Shown piece by piece: positions 31,977 to 41,052 of a stretch of 64,000 nucleotides of DNA (positions within the stretch are counted from its first letter, which is position 1; the number at the start of each line of letters is the position of its first letter). This stretch comes from Amycolatopsis acidiphila (GTDB lineage: Bacteria > Actinomycetota > Actinomycetes > Mycobacteriales > Pseudonocardiaceae), in contig NZ_CP090063.1 of assembly GCF_021391495.1 (NCBI RefSeq), positions 5,456,001 through 5,520,000 of the forward strand. Direction: 5' to 3'. Position numbers and translations under genes: made by a program. The notes beneath the pieces are model-generated. The model did not search any database, was not told the origin of the DNA, and saw only the letters and a list, made by a program, of their open reading frames with translations.

Positions 31977-33857
31977 ATGCCGATGCGCAGAGCCCGCATG
32001 CGGGCAGCGTTGTCGATAGTCGCCGCAGTACTAGTCATGGCAGGGGTGTCGCTTGTCGCGCCGGGCGCGGCCCTGGCGGTCCCGCAGCAGTGTGACCGCC
32101 AGGGCCAGATCGATCGTTTCTACTGCGCCCAGGTAACCGCCGTGCCAGCCGGGCAGACGTTGCCATTGCTGCAAAGCGCCGCGGCCGACGCGCCGGCCGT
32201 GGCCGGCACCGCGTACAACAACGGGGACCAGCTCGTGCTCGACTGCTGGGCGACGAGCCCGCTGCAGGAGGCACTGGACGGTGACGCCTACTGGTTCTCG
32301 GTGTTCGACATTCACGACAACTCCGTCGAGGGGTACGTCAGCGACCACAACCTCACCACCGGGCGGCCGTCGGACTGGTTGGACACGGTGGGCGAATGCT
32401 CGGGTGACAACAACCCGCCGGTGACGACGGGCGTGTACCAGTGCGACCGCCAGGGCGGCGAATACCGCGCGCAATGCGCGAACGTGACCACGGTGAGCGA
32501 CGATTCGTACCTGCACTTGCTGACACAGCCGGACCTCACCGCCGCGCACATCATCACCAAGACCTACAACGACGGTGCCGCGCTAGCGGTGTACTGCTGG
32601 ACGGAAGTGGCCGGGGCGCGCGTGGACGGAGATCCTTACTGGTTCGAAGTTTTCGACCCCCAGGACAATGCGATCGAGGGGTACGTCAACGACTACTACC
32701 TGTCGACTGGCAGCGTCACCGACTGGCAGCCGAAGGTCCAGGGGTGCACGTCGACCCCGGCGCCACCCCCGACCGTCACGAAGACCGGCGACGGCAAGGA
32801 CCCACACGACGCCGAGGAGTCCTGCCCGGATACCACACCCAAAAGGCAGCCGCTGAACCTGCGCGTGCGGTCGGTGAGTGTCAGCACCGGCAACGAGATC
32901 ACCACCACGGACCAGGGGGTGAAGCAGGTCGGCACCGTGCAGAACTGCCTGGCCCGCCAGACCACCGGGCCGGAGCAGGGGATCATGTTCTCGAGCACCC
33001 ACGTGCGCCTGTACTCCGGCTGGGGGCTCACTTCCCGCGTGCTGGGGCTGAGCACAGTGCTTCGCGGCCCGCGGTACGGCGACGTCCGGGTGGGCCAGTT
33101 CACCACGGTCTACCCACCGGGACAGGCCGGGTGCTCGCCGCAGCCGTGCCGGTCGGAGACCTACTTCCTCACCCGCGCGCAAGGGCAGCCGGTGAGCGCG
33201 AGCATCAACCAGCCGCCCGTGGCCAACGACTACGACTTCGAATCGCGTCCCGTCACCACTCCGGTCTGCAACGGCCAGTACGGGATGGCGACGGCCAGGT
33301 TGAGTTCCGATCCGGGCGGGGACAACCTGGAGACGCAGCGGGTCATCAGCCTGCCGGACGGGCCCGCGGTGTACAAGCAGGCGGGCTGGCTGCCGAAACC
33401 GGGCACGTTCGACTTCGAGGGCGTGACGTTCGCCTGGTCCAGCCAGAAGACGTTCGACCAGTCGATGTGGGCCGCGGAGGCCAGGGACCGAGTGGCGCTC
33501 CGCCCGGAGAACAGCGGTTCCCGCGTCGAAGTCCCCTTCGAGATCGACAACGGCGGCACCGAGTCCGAGCGGATCGTCGACGTGCTCACCCCGGACGGAA
33601 CCGCGATCGAGGTCAAGACCGGGGGCGACAACAGGGCACTCGACAAGGTCGAACAGCAGATCAACAACGATGTGGCGCTGCTGAGCAGTCCGGCTTCGGG
33701 TGTGCACAAGGTAGTTTGGCTGTTCCTGCCGGGCGCTACGGACCCCACCAATCAGGGCCCGACCGCCGAGGTCGAGCAACTGCTCAAGGCCGCGGGGAAG
33801 AAAGTTCCGCTCACCTGGCAGAAGGATTCCGTCGGCCAGCTCTGTCAAGTGAGGTAA
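31977..33857 (+). CDS. Secreted modular protein with duplicated N-terminal domain and predicted PD-(D/E)XK nuclease-like C-terminus
   Basis: 626 residues from the ATG at 31977. Signal peptide at 1-34: basic start, hydrophobic core LSIVAAVLVMAGVSLVAPG, cleavage near ALA-VP. Two tandem copies of a roughly 100-residue, SH3-like module follow, each with C-D-R-Q-G near the start, then CW and the pattern DGDxYWFxVFDxxDNxxEGYV. After a Pro/Thr linker comes a large uncharacterised middle and a C-terminal part with Asp535, Glu545 and Lys547 (RIVDVLTPDGTAIEVKTG). This spacing is that of restriction-endonuclease-like folds found in many toxin tips. Could be a secreted nuclease toxin; no immunity gene is evident beside it. 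Function is inferred. Confidence 0.8.
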   Translation: MPMRRARMRAALSIVAAVLVMAGVSLVAPGAALAVPQQCDRQGQIDRFYCAQVTAVPAGQTLPLLQSAAADAPAVAGTAYNNGDQLVLDCWATSPLQEALDGDAYWFSVFDIHDNSVEGYVSDHNLTTGRPSDWLDTVGECSGDNNPPVTTGVYQCDRQGGEYRAQCANVTTVSDDSYLHLLTQPDLTAAHIITKTYNDGAALAVYCWTEVAGARVDGDPYWFEVFDPQDNAIEGYVNDYYLSTGSVTDWQPKVQGCTSTPAPPPTVTKTGDGKDPHDAEESCPDTTPKRQPLNLRVRSVSVSTGNEITTTDQGVKQVGTVQNCLARQTTGPEQGIMFSSTHVRLYSGWGLTSRVLGLSTVLRGPRYGDVRVGQFTTVYPPGQAGCSPQPCRSETYFLTRAQGQPVSASINQPPVANDYDFESRPVTTPVCNGQYGMATARLSSDPGGDNLETQRVISLPDGPAVYKQAGWLPKPGTFDFEGVTFAWSSQKTFDQSMWAAEARDRVALRPENSGSRVEVPFEIDNGGTESERIVDVLTPDGTAIEVKTGGDNRALDKVEQQINNDVALLSSPASGVHKVVWLFLPGATDPTNQGPTAEVEQLLKAAGKKVPLTWQKDSVGQLCQVR

Positions 33858-33861
33858 AGGG

Positions 33862-34881
33862 TCATTCCGGCTCGGCACCGGCCAGCAGGGCCGCGCCGAG
33901 CCGGGTGAGCTGGTGCAGTACCGCGCCGCCCCGGCGGGTGGAGGCGATCAAGCCGTTCTGACGGAGTACGGCCGCGTGTTTGCTCGCCGCGCCGACAGTG
34001 ATGTCGAGGCGCTGGGCGAGTTCGCTGGTGGTCATGCGGGTGCGCAGCGCGTCCAGGCAGCAGGCCCGGGTTTCGCCGAGCAGCCGGGCCAAACCGGCGG
34101 ACACCGGCGGCGAGTCCACCAGCCCGGCGGCGTCCGCGAGCGGGCACACCAGCACCGGGGGCAGGTCCGGGTCGATAAACGTGACCGGGTCGCCGGAGCA
34201 GAAGTAGGTCGGCACCACGGTGATGCCCCGCCCGCCCAGGACCACGGTCCGGTCGACCGGATAGCCGGTGGTGAGGACTTCGCCGTCCCACAACAGCGAA
34301 CCCGGCAGCCCCGCCAGGAATTCTCCCGCACCGCTCGCGGTCAGGGCGCGCGCCCGGCGTGCCCGTTCCGCTGCCACTGCATCACAGATACTGCTCCAGT
34401 ACGGCGCCAGCAGCGCGCCATGGGCATAACGCACGACCTCGATCAGCTCGCCGAGGCTTGTTCCCGCGTCGGTGGTCAGGGACCGGACCGACGGTGGGGC
34501 GGTCCTGTTCGTGAACACAGCCGCGATCTCGATCCGCAGCCGCGTACGGGGCGTACCAGCGATGACCTCGCACCCCACGTCAAAGTCCTTTGTGGACGGC
34601 GGCGTCAGGAAGTCGGGAAAATCTCCGTGCGGCGGCACCAGCTCCCGCAAAGCCCCGATCGCTGCCGGCACGCCTGCCCGCCTGGCCGTCACCAGCCGGC
34701 GGTGCACGTCCCGGCGCCAGGCCACGTAGCGGTGGTCGCGGGTCTGGGCCTGGATCAGCGCGAGCACGAGCTCCCACAGCGGATCGGGCCCGTCGGCGAG
34801 GCGGACCCCGGCCAGGTCCGAGCTGCCGAACACCAGTCGCAACGACACGAACACCACCCCCAGCATCCATGGGAACTCCAT
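33862..34881 (-). CDS. ArsR-like winged-helix regulator with long N-terminal domain
   Basis: 339 residues from the ATG at 34881; the frame extends 57 codons further but that part is low-complexity and not protein-like. The first two-thirds follow the pattern of actinomycete DUF-type ArsR regulators (LRLVFGSSDLAGVRLADGPD, LWELVLALIQAQ near the start). The C-terminal wHTH is MTTSELAQRLDITVGAASKH with the wing GGAVLHQLTRLG. It converges on the secreted protein gene with only 4 bases between stops. Probably a repressor; its target is not evident. The 646 bases upstream (34882-35528) hold no gene I can support. Confidence 0.85.
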   Translation of the reverse strand: MEFPWMLGVVFVSLRLVFGSSDLAGVRLADGPDPLWELVLALIQAQTRDHRYVAWRRDVHRRLVTARRAGVPAAIGALRELVPPHGDFPDFLTPPSTKDFDVGCEVIAGTPRTRLRIEIAAVFTNRTAPPSVRSLTTDAGTSLGELIEVVRYAHGALLAPYWSSICDAVAAERARRARALTASGAGEFLAGLPGSLLWDGEVLTTGYPVDRTVVLGGRGITVVPTYFCSGDPVTFIDPDLPPVLVCPLADAAGLVDSPPVSAGLARLLGETRACCLDALRTRMTTSELAQRLDITVGAASKHAAVLRQNGLIASTRRGGAVLHQLTRLGAALLAGAEPE

Positions 34882-35528
34882 TGTCCCCGTCGTGGTGGGA
34901 CTGCGCCGGAAGATGCACGAGTTCGGCCGTCGGCGGGTTGCCTTGCTCGCCGGTGTTCGTCTCCTGGGCGGCAGCCGGTCCGTGCACCTTCGCTCGGACG
35001 GCCGCCTGAAGGATCCCGGCTCACCGCACGCCATCAGTCCCGGCGGCAGCACGGAAGCAGCCGCCGGTCACCCACATCGCAAATGACTCGCTGCTCAGCC
35101 GGAGGACGGCCCGGCGCAATGCGACGGCCCGTTGACACCCGCACCGGTGACTCAACGCGAACCTCCCTGCGTCCAGCCTTCTCGGTTCAACGGAAGACGA
35201 ACACGAAAGACCAGGTCGCCCACCCCTTCGTCGAGTCTGGAACCCGGTGTGAATGCAGTGTCTGCCGCCCCGGGGGCACGAACTCACGCTGCGTATCCGA
35301 GGCGGGGGAAACAAAGCGATGCGCCTGCCCGTCCTCGGGGCGATCATCTGGGTCGGCGGCCGCACGCCGGTCCGCGATGGGCATCTCGGCGCCGGAGTCG
35401 ATCTCGACGAGGAGGCATCACGCCTACAACGCCATGCCCTCCCGGCTCCACGCCCGCGACCGGCCCTGACGTCCGTCGCCTTGCGCGGAAGCCGGGCCGC
35501 GCGACGCTGTGCCGGCCGGGCTCTTCCC

Positions 35529-36038
35529 CTACCCTGCCGCAGTGTCCACCCGAAGCAGGGCCTGTCGGGACGCCAGAACACTCACGACACCCAGCAGCGC
35601 GCGTCCCGAGGCGGTGGGTACCGGCACGTCGAACGCCTGGAAGAACTCGGCGAAGTGATAGGCGTTGCGAGCCAGCCGTCGCGCGTCGTCGTCGTGCGGC
35701 AGCATCTTGACCAGCTCGTCCTTGAACACCGCCAGACAGCTCGGTTCCATGCCCACCACCGGGATGTCCTCGCGCACGTAGTCACGCAACTGCTCCAGCA
35801 CCCGGTACAGGTAGCGCTCGGCCACAGCGAGAAAACCGTAGTCGTACAGCGGGCGGCCGCAACAGACGTGCACGTCCGGCATGATGACACGCCAGCCCGC
35901 CGCCTCGATCGCCTCGACGTAGGCGACACCCACGTCGGTGTGCAGGTGGTTGTTGAAGGTGTCCGGAAACAGCACGACCCGGCCGCCCGTGTGGGTCGGC
36001 GGTGCCGCCATGGCGGGCGAACCATGCTGACCGGTCAC
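35529..36038 (-). pseudogene. Truncated Fe-S/CCG-domain part of a GlcD/GlcF-type FAD oxidase
   Basis: 169 residues from a GTG at 36038 whose GTGA overlaps the aldolase stop. The segment VVLFPDTFNNHLHTDVGVAY and then VCCGRPLYDYGFL and GMEPSCLAVFKDE are the Cys-rich CCG module found near residue 700 of the roughly 1000-residue FAD-plus-Fe-S D-lactate/glycolate-dehydrogenase-like proteins. Everything before it (the FAD domain and 4Fe-4S ferredoxin motifs) and the second half after it are missing. Either a fragment captured by the aldolase operon or a reduced protein still translated; coupling to the aldolase stop argues that it may be expressed. Confidence 0.7.
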
Positions 36039-36877
36039 TGGCGGGGGTCGAGGACGCCCAGCAGGTGCGTGATCGTTTCCGCCATGGCATCGCGTGCGGG
36101 CCCGAGGTACTTGCGCGGATCGATCGGGGCGTCCGGCTGCGACAGGATTTCGCGTACCGTGCCGGTATAGGCCACGTTCAGCGCCGTCCCGATGTTGATC
36201 TTCACCATGCCGTGGTGGACGGCCGACCGGAGCTGGTCGTGCGGCACACCGGACGATCCGTGTAGTACCAGCGGAACCGGAACACGGTCCCGAAGTCGCA
36301 CCAGCAGATCGAGATCGAGATCGGCGGTCTGCACTGCCATCGCGTGTGAGCTGCCGATGGCGACGGCGAGGCTGTCCACCCCGGTCTCCGCCACGTAGGC
36401 CGCCGCCTCGTCGGGATCGGTTCGGGCGCCCGGTGCGTGCGCTCCGTTCTTTCCGCCGATCTCACCGAGCTCTGCCTCCAGCCACAGCCCGTGATCACGG
36501 GCCCACCGCGCCGCGTCTCGGGTATCGGCGACATTGTCGGCATATGCCTTCTTCGATGCGTCATACATGACGGAGCTGAAGCCGGCATCCGCAGCCTGGT
36601 GTAGTAGCTCCTGGTCCTCGACGTGATCCAGGTGGAGCGACACCGGTACGCGCGCCCTCGTGGCGATCTCGGTGACACCCATGGTGATCGGTCGCAGGAG
36701 TCCGAAGTGGAACTTGACCGCGTTCTCGCTGATCTGGAGGATCACCGGGCGGCCGGCGGATTCCGCTGCCATCACGATCGCCTCGGCATGTTCGAGGGTA
36801 ATGACGTTGAACGCGCCGACTCCGGCGCCGTCGCGGCGCGCTGAGTCGATGATCTCCCGAGTGGTCACCAGTGGCAT
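36035..36877 (-). CDS. Class II (zinc) ketose-bisphosphate aldolase, GatY/KbaY/FbaA-like
   Basis: 280 residues. Zinc and substrate motifs: HLDHVEDQ near 81-88, EAELGEIGG near 135, LHGSSGVP near 207, and MVKINIGTAL near 230. Cleaves a ketose 1,6-bisphosphate into DHAP and an aldehyde; members act on fructose, tagatose or rarer sugars. Abuts the kinase gene upstream with no spacer, so the kinase product is probably its substrate. Confidence 0.92.
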   Translation of the reverse strand: MPLVTTREIIDSARRDGAGVGAFNVITLEHAEAIVMAAESAGRPVILQISENAVKFHFGLLRPITMGVTEIATRARVPVSLHLDHVEDQELLHQAADAGFSSVMYDASKKAYADNVADTRDAARWARDHGLWLEAELGEIGGKNGAHAPGARTDPDEAAAYVAETGVDSLAVAIGSSHAMAVQTADLDLDLLVRLRDRVPVPLVLHGSSGVPHDQLRSAVHHGMVKINIGTALNVAYTGTVREILSQPDAPIDPRKYLGPARDAMAETITHLLGVLDPRQ

Positions 36878-37795
36878 TCAGATCTCCTCGAGTTCAACGG
36901 AGTCGACGAAGCGGTGATAGCTGGCCAGATCGACGTCGCCGGCGAGCGGGCGAAGCACCGCCGAGGCGGACAGGGCCACCATCTCGCGCAGACGCTCTGG
37001 CCAGCTGTTTCCGGTTACCAGACCACGTGCCAGCGCCGCGACTCCCGCGTCACCTGCCCCGGTGGGGTTGCCCGACAGTGCCGTGGGCAGCCGGGCCGCC
37101 CAACGCCCCGCCGCAGTGGAGGCCACGATGCCGCCCACGCCGAGTGAGACGACCACCGCGCCCGCGCCCCGCTCGCGGAGCAGTGCGGCGCCCACCAGCG
37201 GGTCGTCCAGGCCGGTGGCGGCGTACAACTCGTCGGTGTTGGGCTTGACGATGTCGGGTGCGGCCGCCACCCCGTTGACCAGTGCGACACCGTCCGCGTC
37301 CAGCACCACCGGTACCCCGGCCTCGCGGGCGATGGCGACCAGTTGTGCGTACGCGTCGTCCGGCACCGCGACGGGCATGCTTCCGGACAGGACGACCGCT
37401 CGCGCGCCTGTGAGCAAACCGGAGAAACGATCGCGGAATTGGCTCCAGGCCTGGGTTTCGATTCGCGGACCGCCTTCCCAGAAACCGGTCGTCTCGCCGG
37501 TGGCACCGTCCACGATGGCCAGCGTTCGGCGTGACTCGCCGCCCTCCACCGGCAGGAAGTCATGCACGAGGCCGGCGGCGGTGAGTTCGTCGCTGATCCG
37601 CGCGCCCCTGTCGCCGGCGAGCAGCCCGGTCAGCACCACCTCGTGGCCCAGCATGGCCAGTACGCGGCCGACGTTGACGCCCTTACCGCCGGCACGCTCG
37701 GCGACCGAAGCGACCCGGTTCGTCGAGTTCCACCGCACCGTGTCGACCAGGTAGGTGACATCGAGCGCGGCATTCAGCGTGACGCAGAGGATCAT
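36878..37795 (-). CDS. 1-Phosphofructokinase/tagatose-6-phosphate kinase-like sugar kinase (PfkB family)
   Basis: 305 residues. PfkB signatures are AGGKGVNVGRVLAMLG near 35-50 and the catalytic NPTGAGDAGVAAL near 250. The N-terminal ILCVTLNAALDVTYLV is typical of the FruK/LacC subgroup, which phosphorylates ketose 1- or 6-phosphates to bisphosphates. Feeds the adjoining class II aldolase. Downstream of the DeoR gene in the same minus-strand unit. Confidence 0.92.
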   Translation of the reverse strand: MILCVTLNAALDVTYLVDTVRWNSTNRVASVAERAGGKGVNVGRVLAMLGHEVVLTGLLAGDRGARISDELTAAGLVHDFLPVEGGESRRTLAIVDGATGETTGFWEGGPRIETQAWSQFRDRFSGLLTGARAVVLSGSMPVAVPDDAYAQLVAIAREAGVPVVLDADGVALVNGVAAAPDIVKPNTDELYAATGLDDPLVGAALLRERGAGAVVVSLGVGGIVASTAAGRWAARLPTALSGNPTGAGDAGVAALARGLVTGNSWPERLREMVALSASAVLRPLAGDVDLASYHRFVDSVELEEI

Positions 37796-37860
37796 GCCTT
37801 TCCTTCTCGCGCGGCCTACTCTCCGCCGGTGGTGGACCGGCGGCCGGCTGCGCGAATGCT

Positions 37861-38619
37861 CTAGACGACGGTGATCTTGAGTCCGGCCGCGCCCAGACTT
37901 TCCAACTGGGCGGGATCGGCGGTGGAGTCCGTGATCAGTTCGTCGACCGACGACAGTGGGCAGATGGACGCGAAGACGACACGGCCGACCTTGCTGGCAT
38001 CGGCGACCACGATGACGCGACGGCTCCGTTTGATCAGTGCACGGTTGGTCGCGGCCTCGGTCTCGTTCTGGGTGGTCAACCCGGCGTCCCGATCAATCCC
38101 GTCGACGCCGACGAACGCGGTGTCGATGTTGATCTGCCGGAGGGCCGCGTCTGCGAGTGGGCCGACCAGCTCGTACGACGCGCTGCGAGCCACACCGCCG
38201 GTGACGATGAGCTTGAGGTTCGGTCGAACGGCCAGCTCGGAGGCGATGTTGAGCGCGTTGGTGACCACGGAAAGTTCGGCGTGGTTCACCAACTGCCGAC
38301 CGATCTCGGTGGTGGTGGTGCCGCCCGTCAGGGCCACCACCTCACCGTTGGCGACCCGCTCGGCCGCTACCCGCGCGATCCGCTGCTTCTCCGTCTTGGC
38401 GTGTCCCGTGCGGTAGCGGACCGGCAGTTCGAGGGCGGCGCCCTGCGAGATCGCGCCGCCGTGCGATCGCTCGAGCAGGCGTTGCTCGGCAAGAATCTGC
38501 AGATCGCGGCGCACCGTTGCTTCGCTGACCCCGAGCTGATGGGCGAGGTCGGCGACGGCGACGCTCCCGTCCTGGGAAAGGATCTCCAGGATGCGTCCGA
38601 ACCGGTCAGCCTTGCGCAC
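37861..38619 (-). CDS. DeoR-family sugar-phosphate-responsive repressor
   Basis: 252 residues from the GTG at 38619, the usual DeoR length; the frame is open 19 codons further upstream. N-terminal HTH RILEILSQDGSVAVADLAHQ followed by LGVSEATVRRDLQIL; the C-terminal sensor has DeoR landmarks VALTGGTTTTEIGRQL, TGGVARSASYELVG and FVGVDGIDRDAGLT. It probably responds to a sugar phosphate made by the neighbouring kinases. It lies between the two kinase genes. Candidate binding sites are the tandem direct repeats at 39897-40031 in the divergent promoter. Confidence 0.92.
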   Translation of the reverse strand: MRKADRFGRILEILSQDGSVAVADLAHQLGVSEATVRRDLQILAEQRLLERSHGGAISQGAALELPVRYRTGHAKTEKQRIARVAAERVANGEVVALTGGTTTTEIGRQLVNHAELSVVTNALNIASELAVRPNLKLIVTGGVARSASYELVGPLADAALRQINIDTAFVGVDGIDRDAGLTTQNETEAATNRALIKRSRRVIVVADASKVGRVVFASICPLSSVDELITDSTADPAQLESLGAAGLKITVV

Positions 38620-38737
38620 GCCGTGAATCCTAGTTGCCGGGACGGGCGGACCAGTGGCGGAGGGTGATGGCGTCATGGTGCCTCCGAACCGTTCGCGCGA
38701 AGGTCAGTCCTGGTCGCCCCGGCGGCGAATGACCCAC

Positions 38738-39757
38738 TCATGCGGTCACCGCCCCGGCCATCTTCTCCGCTTCGCCGCGGGTGGGTTGGCCCGCGGTGCC
38801 ACCCGCGCTCCGGGTTGACAGGGCGCCGCAGGCACATCCGAGCGCCAGGGAGTGTGCGAGGTCGGCGCCACCGAGCCACCCGAGGAGGAAGCCGGCGTCG
38901 AAGGAGTCACCCGCGCCCGTGGCGTCGACCGTGTGCACCTTCGGCGCGTCGACGTGCACGACGACGCCGTCTCGGACGGCGACAGCACCGTGGGCGCCGA
39001 GCTTCACCGCGACGAGCGGACCGCCAGCAGCCAGTCGCAGGGCCGCTTCGCGTGATTCATCGGGCGTTACCGGGCCCGCCGAGCCGCTGCTCGGCGAGGC
39101 CGAGCCCGGTCCGTCGACCACCCGGGCGAGGCGGACGGATTCCTGGGCATTCGGCAGCAGGAGATCGACGAGGCTGAGCGCCTCGGCTACGGAGGCCCAC
39201 CGGTCCTCCGGGTCCCAACCGGTGTCCAGGGACACGGTGGCACCGGCGGCGTGAGCCCGGTTCACGAGTGCGGCCAAGCCGTCGCCCAACTGTGGCTGGA
39301 GGAACGGCGAAGCGATGTGGACGTGCCGGGTGCGATGCAGCAACGTGTCCGGGACGGCGCACTCGCTCATCGCTCCAAGCGTGCCCAGCGCGGTCAGTAC
39401 CGCGCGGTCATGCGGCCGGGCGAGCGCCACACTGACCGCGGTGGGCAACTCGTCGAGCACGCGGACCGCGCCGGTGCCGACTCCGCGGGCGGCGAGCTGG
39501 TCCAGCGTGAACCGCCCGAAGGTGTCATCGCCGACGCAGGACACGATCGCGGTGCGAAGCCCGAGCCTGGCCGCCCCCGCTGCCGTGATGGAGCCGGAAC
39601 CGCCCAGCACGAGCGCTGCTTCCCCGACGATGCGTTCGCGCTGTCCGAACGCGGGCTCGATCTCGCCGCCGTACAGGATCAGGTCGGGGTTGGCGTCACC
39701 GACGACGAGCAGATCCAGTTCCCGCTCGGTTGTGTCCGAGCTGTTCACTTTCGTCAT
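38738..39757 (-). CDS. PfkB/ribokinase-family carbohydrate kinase
   Basis: 339 residues from the ATG at 39757. Ribokinase-like: VVGDANPDLILYGG at the start, GGSGSITAAGAARLG near 53-67, and the catalytic VDATGAGDSFDAGFLLG near 290. Phosphorylates a sugar, nucleoside or polyol hydroxymethyl group; likely the first kinase of the pathway, with the FruK-like kinase acting second. It heads the minus-strand arm of the divergent locus. Confidence 0.92.
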   Translation of the reverse strand: MTKVNSSDTTERELDLLVVGDANPDLILYGGEIEPAFGQRERIVGEAALVLGGSGSITAAGAARLGLRTAIVSCVGDDTFGRFTLDQLAARGVGTGAVRVLDELPTAVSVALARPHDRAVLTALGTLGAMSECAVPDTLLHRTRHVHIASPFLQPQLGDGLAALVNRAHAAGATVSLDTGWDPEDRWASVAEALSLVDLLLPNAQESVRLARVVDGPGSASPSSGSAGPVTPDESREAALRLAAGGPLVAVKLGAHGAVAVRDGVVVHVDAPKVHTVDATGAGDSFDAGFLLGWLGGADLAHSLALGCACGALSTRSAGGTAGQPTRGEAEKMAGAVTA

Positions 39758-39896
39758 CCGCGCACGCTCTCGGATGCTCGGTTGTGGAGCCTCTCGTCGA
39801 CCGGTGTGATCCCGCAACGAGGCCTTACCTTGCCGTAGAGCACGGTCATCAGGGCGAAATCAGGCACGGTCGGGAGTATGTCAGCGCGACGGAGAC

Positions 39897-39913
39897 TGCG
39901 CAACTATGCGCAC
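39897..39913. promoter_or_regulatory. Direct repeat TGCGCAnnnnTGCGCA, candidate DeoR site 1
   Basis: TGCGCA at 39897 and again at 39907, a spacing of one helical turn. It lies 140 bases upstream of the ribokinase-type gene start. The same core recurs at 40011 and 40022. Confidence 0.5.
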
Positions 39914-40009
39914 TATGCCGTTCATATAGTCATCTTCGTGCAGTCGAGCAGGACCGCTGTCGATCTTCCTTCGCGTGAGAGGAAATTCTGGCTGGTGAGG
40001 GATCTGTAC

Positions 40010-40031
40010 TTGCGCGAAAGTTGCGCAATAG
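40010..40031. promoter_or_regulatory. Tandem 11-bp repeat TTGCGCRAWAG x2, candidate DeoR site 2
   Basis: TTGCGCGAAAG (40010-40020) followed at once by TTGCGCAATAG (40021-40031), 9 of 11 identical, 41 bases upstream of the SIS gene start. DeoR-family repressors typically bind direct repeats with 10-11 bp period. With site 1, both arms of the divergent locus would be controlled. The 315-base region 39758-40071 holds no gene. Confidence 0.55.
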
Positions 40032-40071
40032 ATGCTTGACTACGTTCAGTTGGCGCTCATATGGTGCACGA

Positions 40072-40968
40072 GTGAGCATCACGGCAGATGAGATAGCAAC
40101 ACAGCCCGAGTTGTGGCGCCGAGCGATCGAACAGGCTGGCGAGGTCGCCGACCTGCTGCCGGCGCGCGGCAAGGAGGTGTGCGTCGTCGGTTGTGGCACT
40201 TCCCTCTACATGGCGCAGGCGTGGGCGCGGCTTCGTGAGCAAGCGGGACATGGCCGAACGGACGCCTATCCGGCGTCCGAGTTGCCGGCCGGGCGCCGGT
40301 ACGACGTCCTGGTCGCGATCTCCCGATCCGGCACGACCTCCGAGGTCACCCGCGTCCTGGAGCGGCGACCCGCCGACCGCTCCGTCGCGATCACGGCGGT
40401 TGCCGACGGGCCGGTCGGTGCGGCGGCGAACGAGGTCATCGCGTTGCCGTACGCGGACGAGCGATCCGTCGTCCAGACCAGGTTCGCGACGACCGCGTTG
40501 ACCCTGTTGCGCGCTCATGCCGGAGACGGTGGCAACGCGGTGGCCGATGCGGAACGAGCACTCACCATGGATTTGCCGATCGACCCGGCCCAGGTCACCC
40601 AGTGGACCTTCGTCGGTCGCGGTTGGACGGTGGGTCTGGCGCACGAGGCCGCGCTGAAGTTGCGGGAAGCGGCCCAGGCGTGGACCGAGGCCTACCCGGC
40701 GCTGGAGTACCGGCACGGACCGATCAGTGTGTCGGGACCGGGCGGTGTGGTGTGGTCGTTCGGCCCGACCGACCCGGCATTGGCCGAGGAAATGAGGGCC
40801 ACCGGCGCGACTGTGGTGGATCTTCGGCAGGATCCGCTGAGCTCTCTCGTCGTCGCGCAGCGCACCGCGGTCGCGTTGGCGCGGGCCAAGGGGCTGGACC
40901 CGGACCTTCCGCGCCACCTCTCGCGGTCGGTGGTACTCGCCGGCCAGGCATTGAACACGCTGTCCTGA
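40072..40968 (+). CDS. SIS-domain sugar isomerase/deaminase (AgaS/GlmS-isomerase-like)
   Basis: 298 residues from the GTG at 40072. Two SIS domains: CVVGCGTSLYMAQAWARLRE near 40 with the phosphosugar loop ISRSGTTSEVTRVL near 85, and a second domain with KLREAAQAWTEAYPALEYRH near 200, the GlmS/AgaS signature. Acts on amino-sugar phosphates as an isomerase or deaminase. First gene of the plus-strand arm. A frameshifted second copy lies at 52981-53470. Confidence 0.9.
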   Translation: MSITADEIATQPELWRRAIEQAGEVADLLPARGKEVCVVGCGTSLYMAQAWARLREQAGHGRTDAYPASELPAGRRYDVLVAISRSGTTSEVTRVLERRPADRSVAITAVADGPVGAAANEVIALPYADERSVVQTRFATTALTLLRAHAGDGGNAVADAERALTMDLPIDPAQVTQWTFVGRGWTVGLAHEAALKLREAAQAWTEAYPALEYRHGPISVSGPGGVVWSFGPTDPALAEEMRATGATVVDLRQDPLSSLVVAQRTAVALARAKGLDPDLPRHLSRSVVLAGQALNTLS

Positions 40969-41052
40969 CCGGGCGCACCGCGTCGAAACGGAGCGTCGCG
41001 ACAGGGCGAGGCCCAATCCTCGGAAGTCGAGTCAACTGACAGGAGGCGCTCG

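Noticed and set aside
35060..35528. Possible genes in the gap downstream of the Fe-S fragment
   Set aside because: Several open frames, but all are low-complexity and lack any family pattern or ribosome site.
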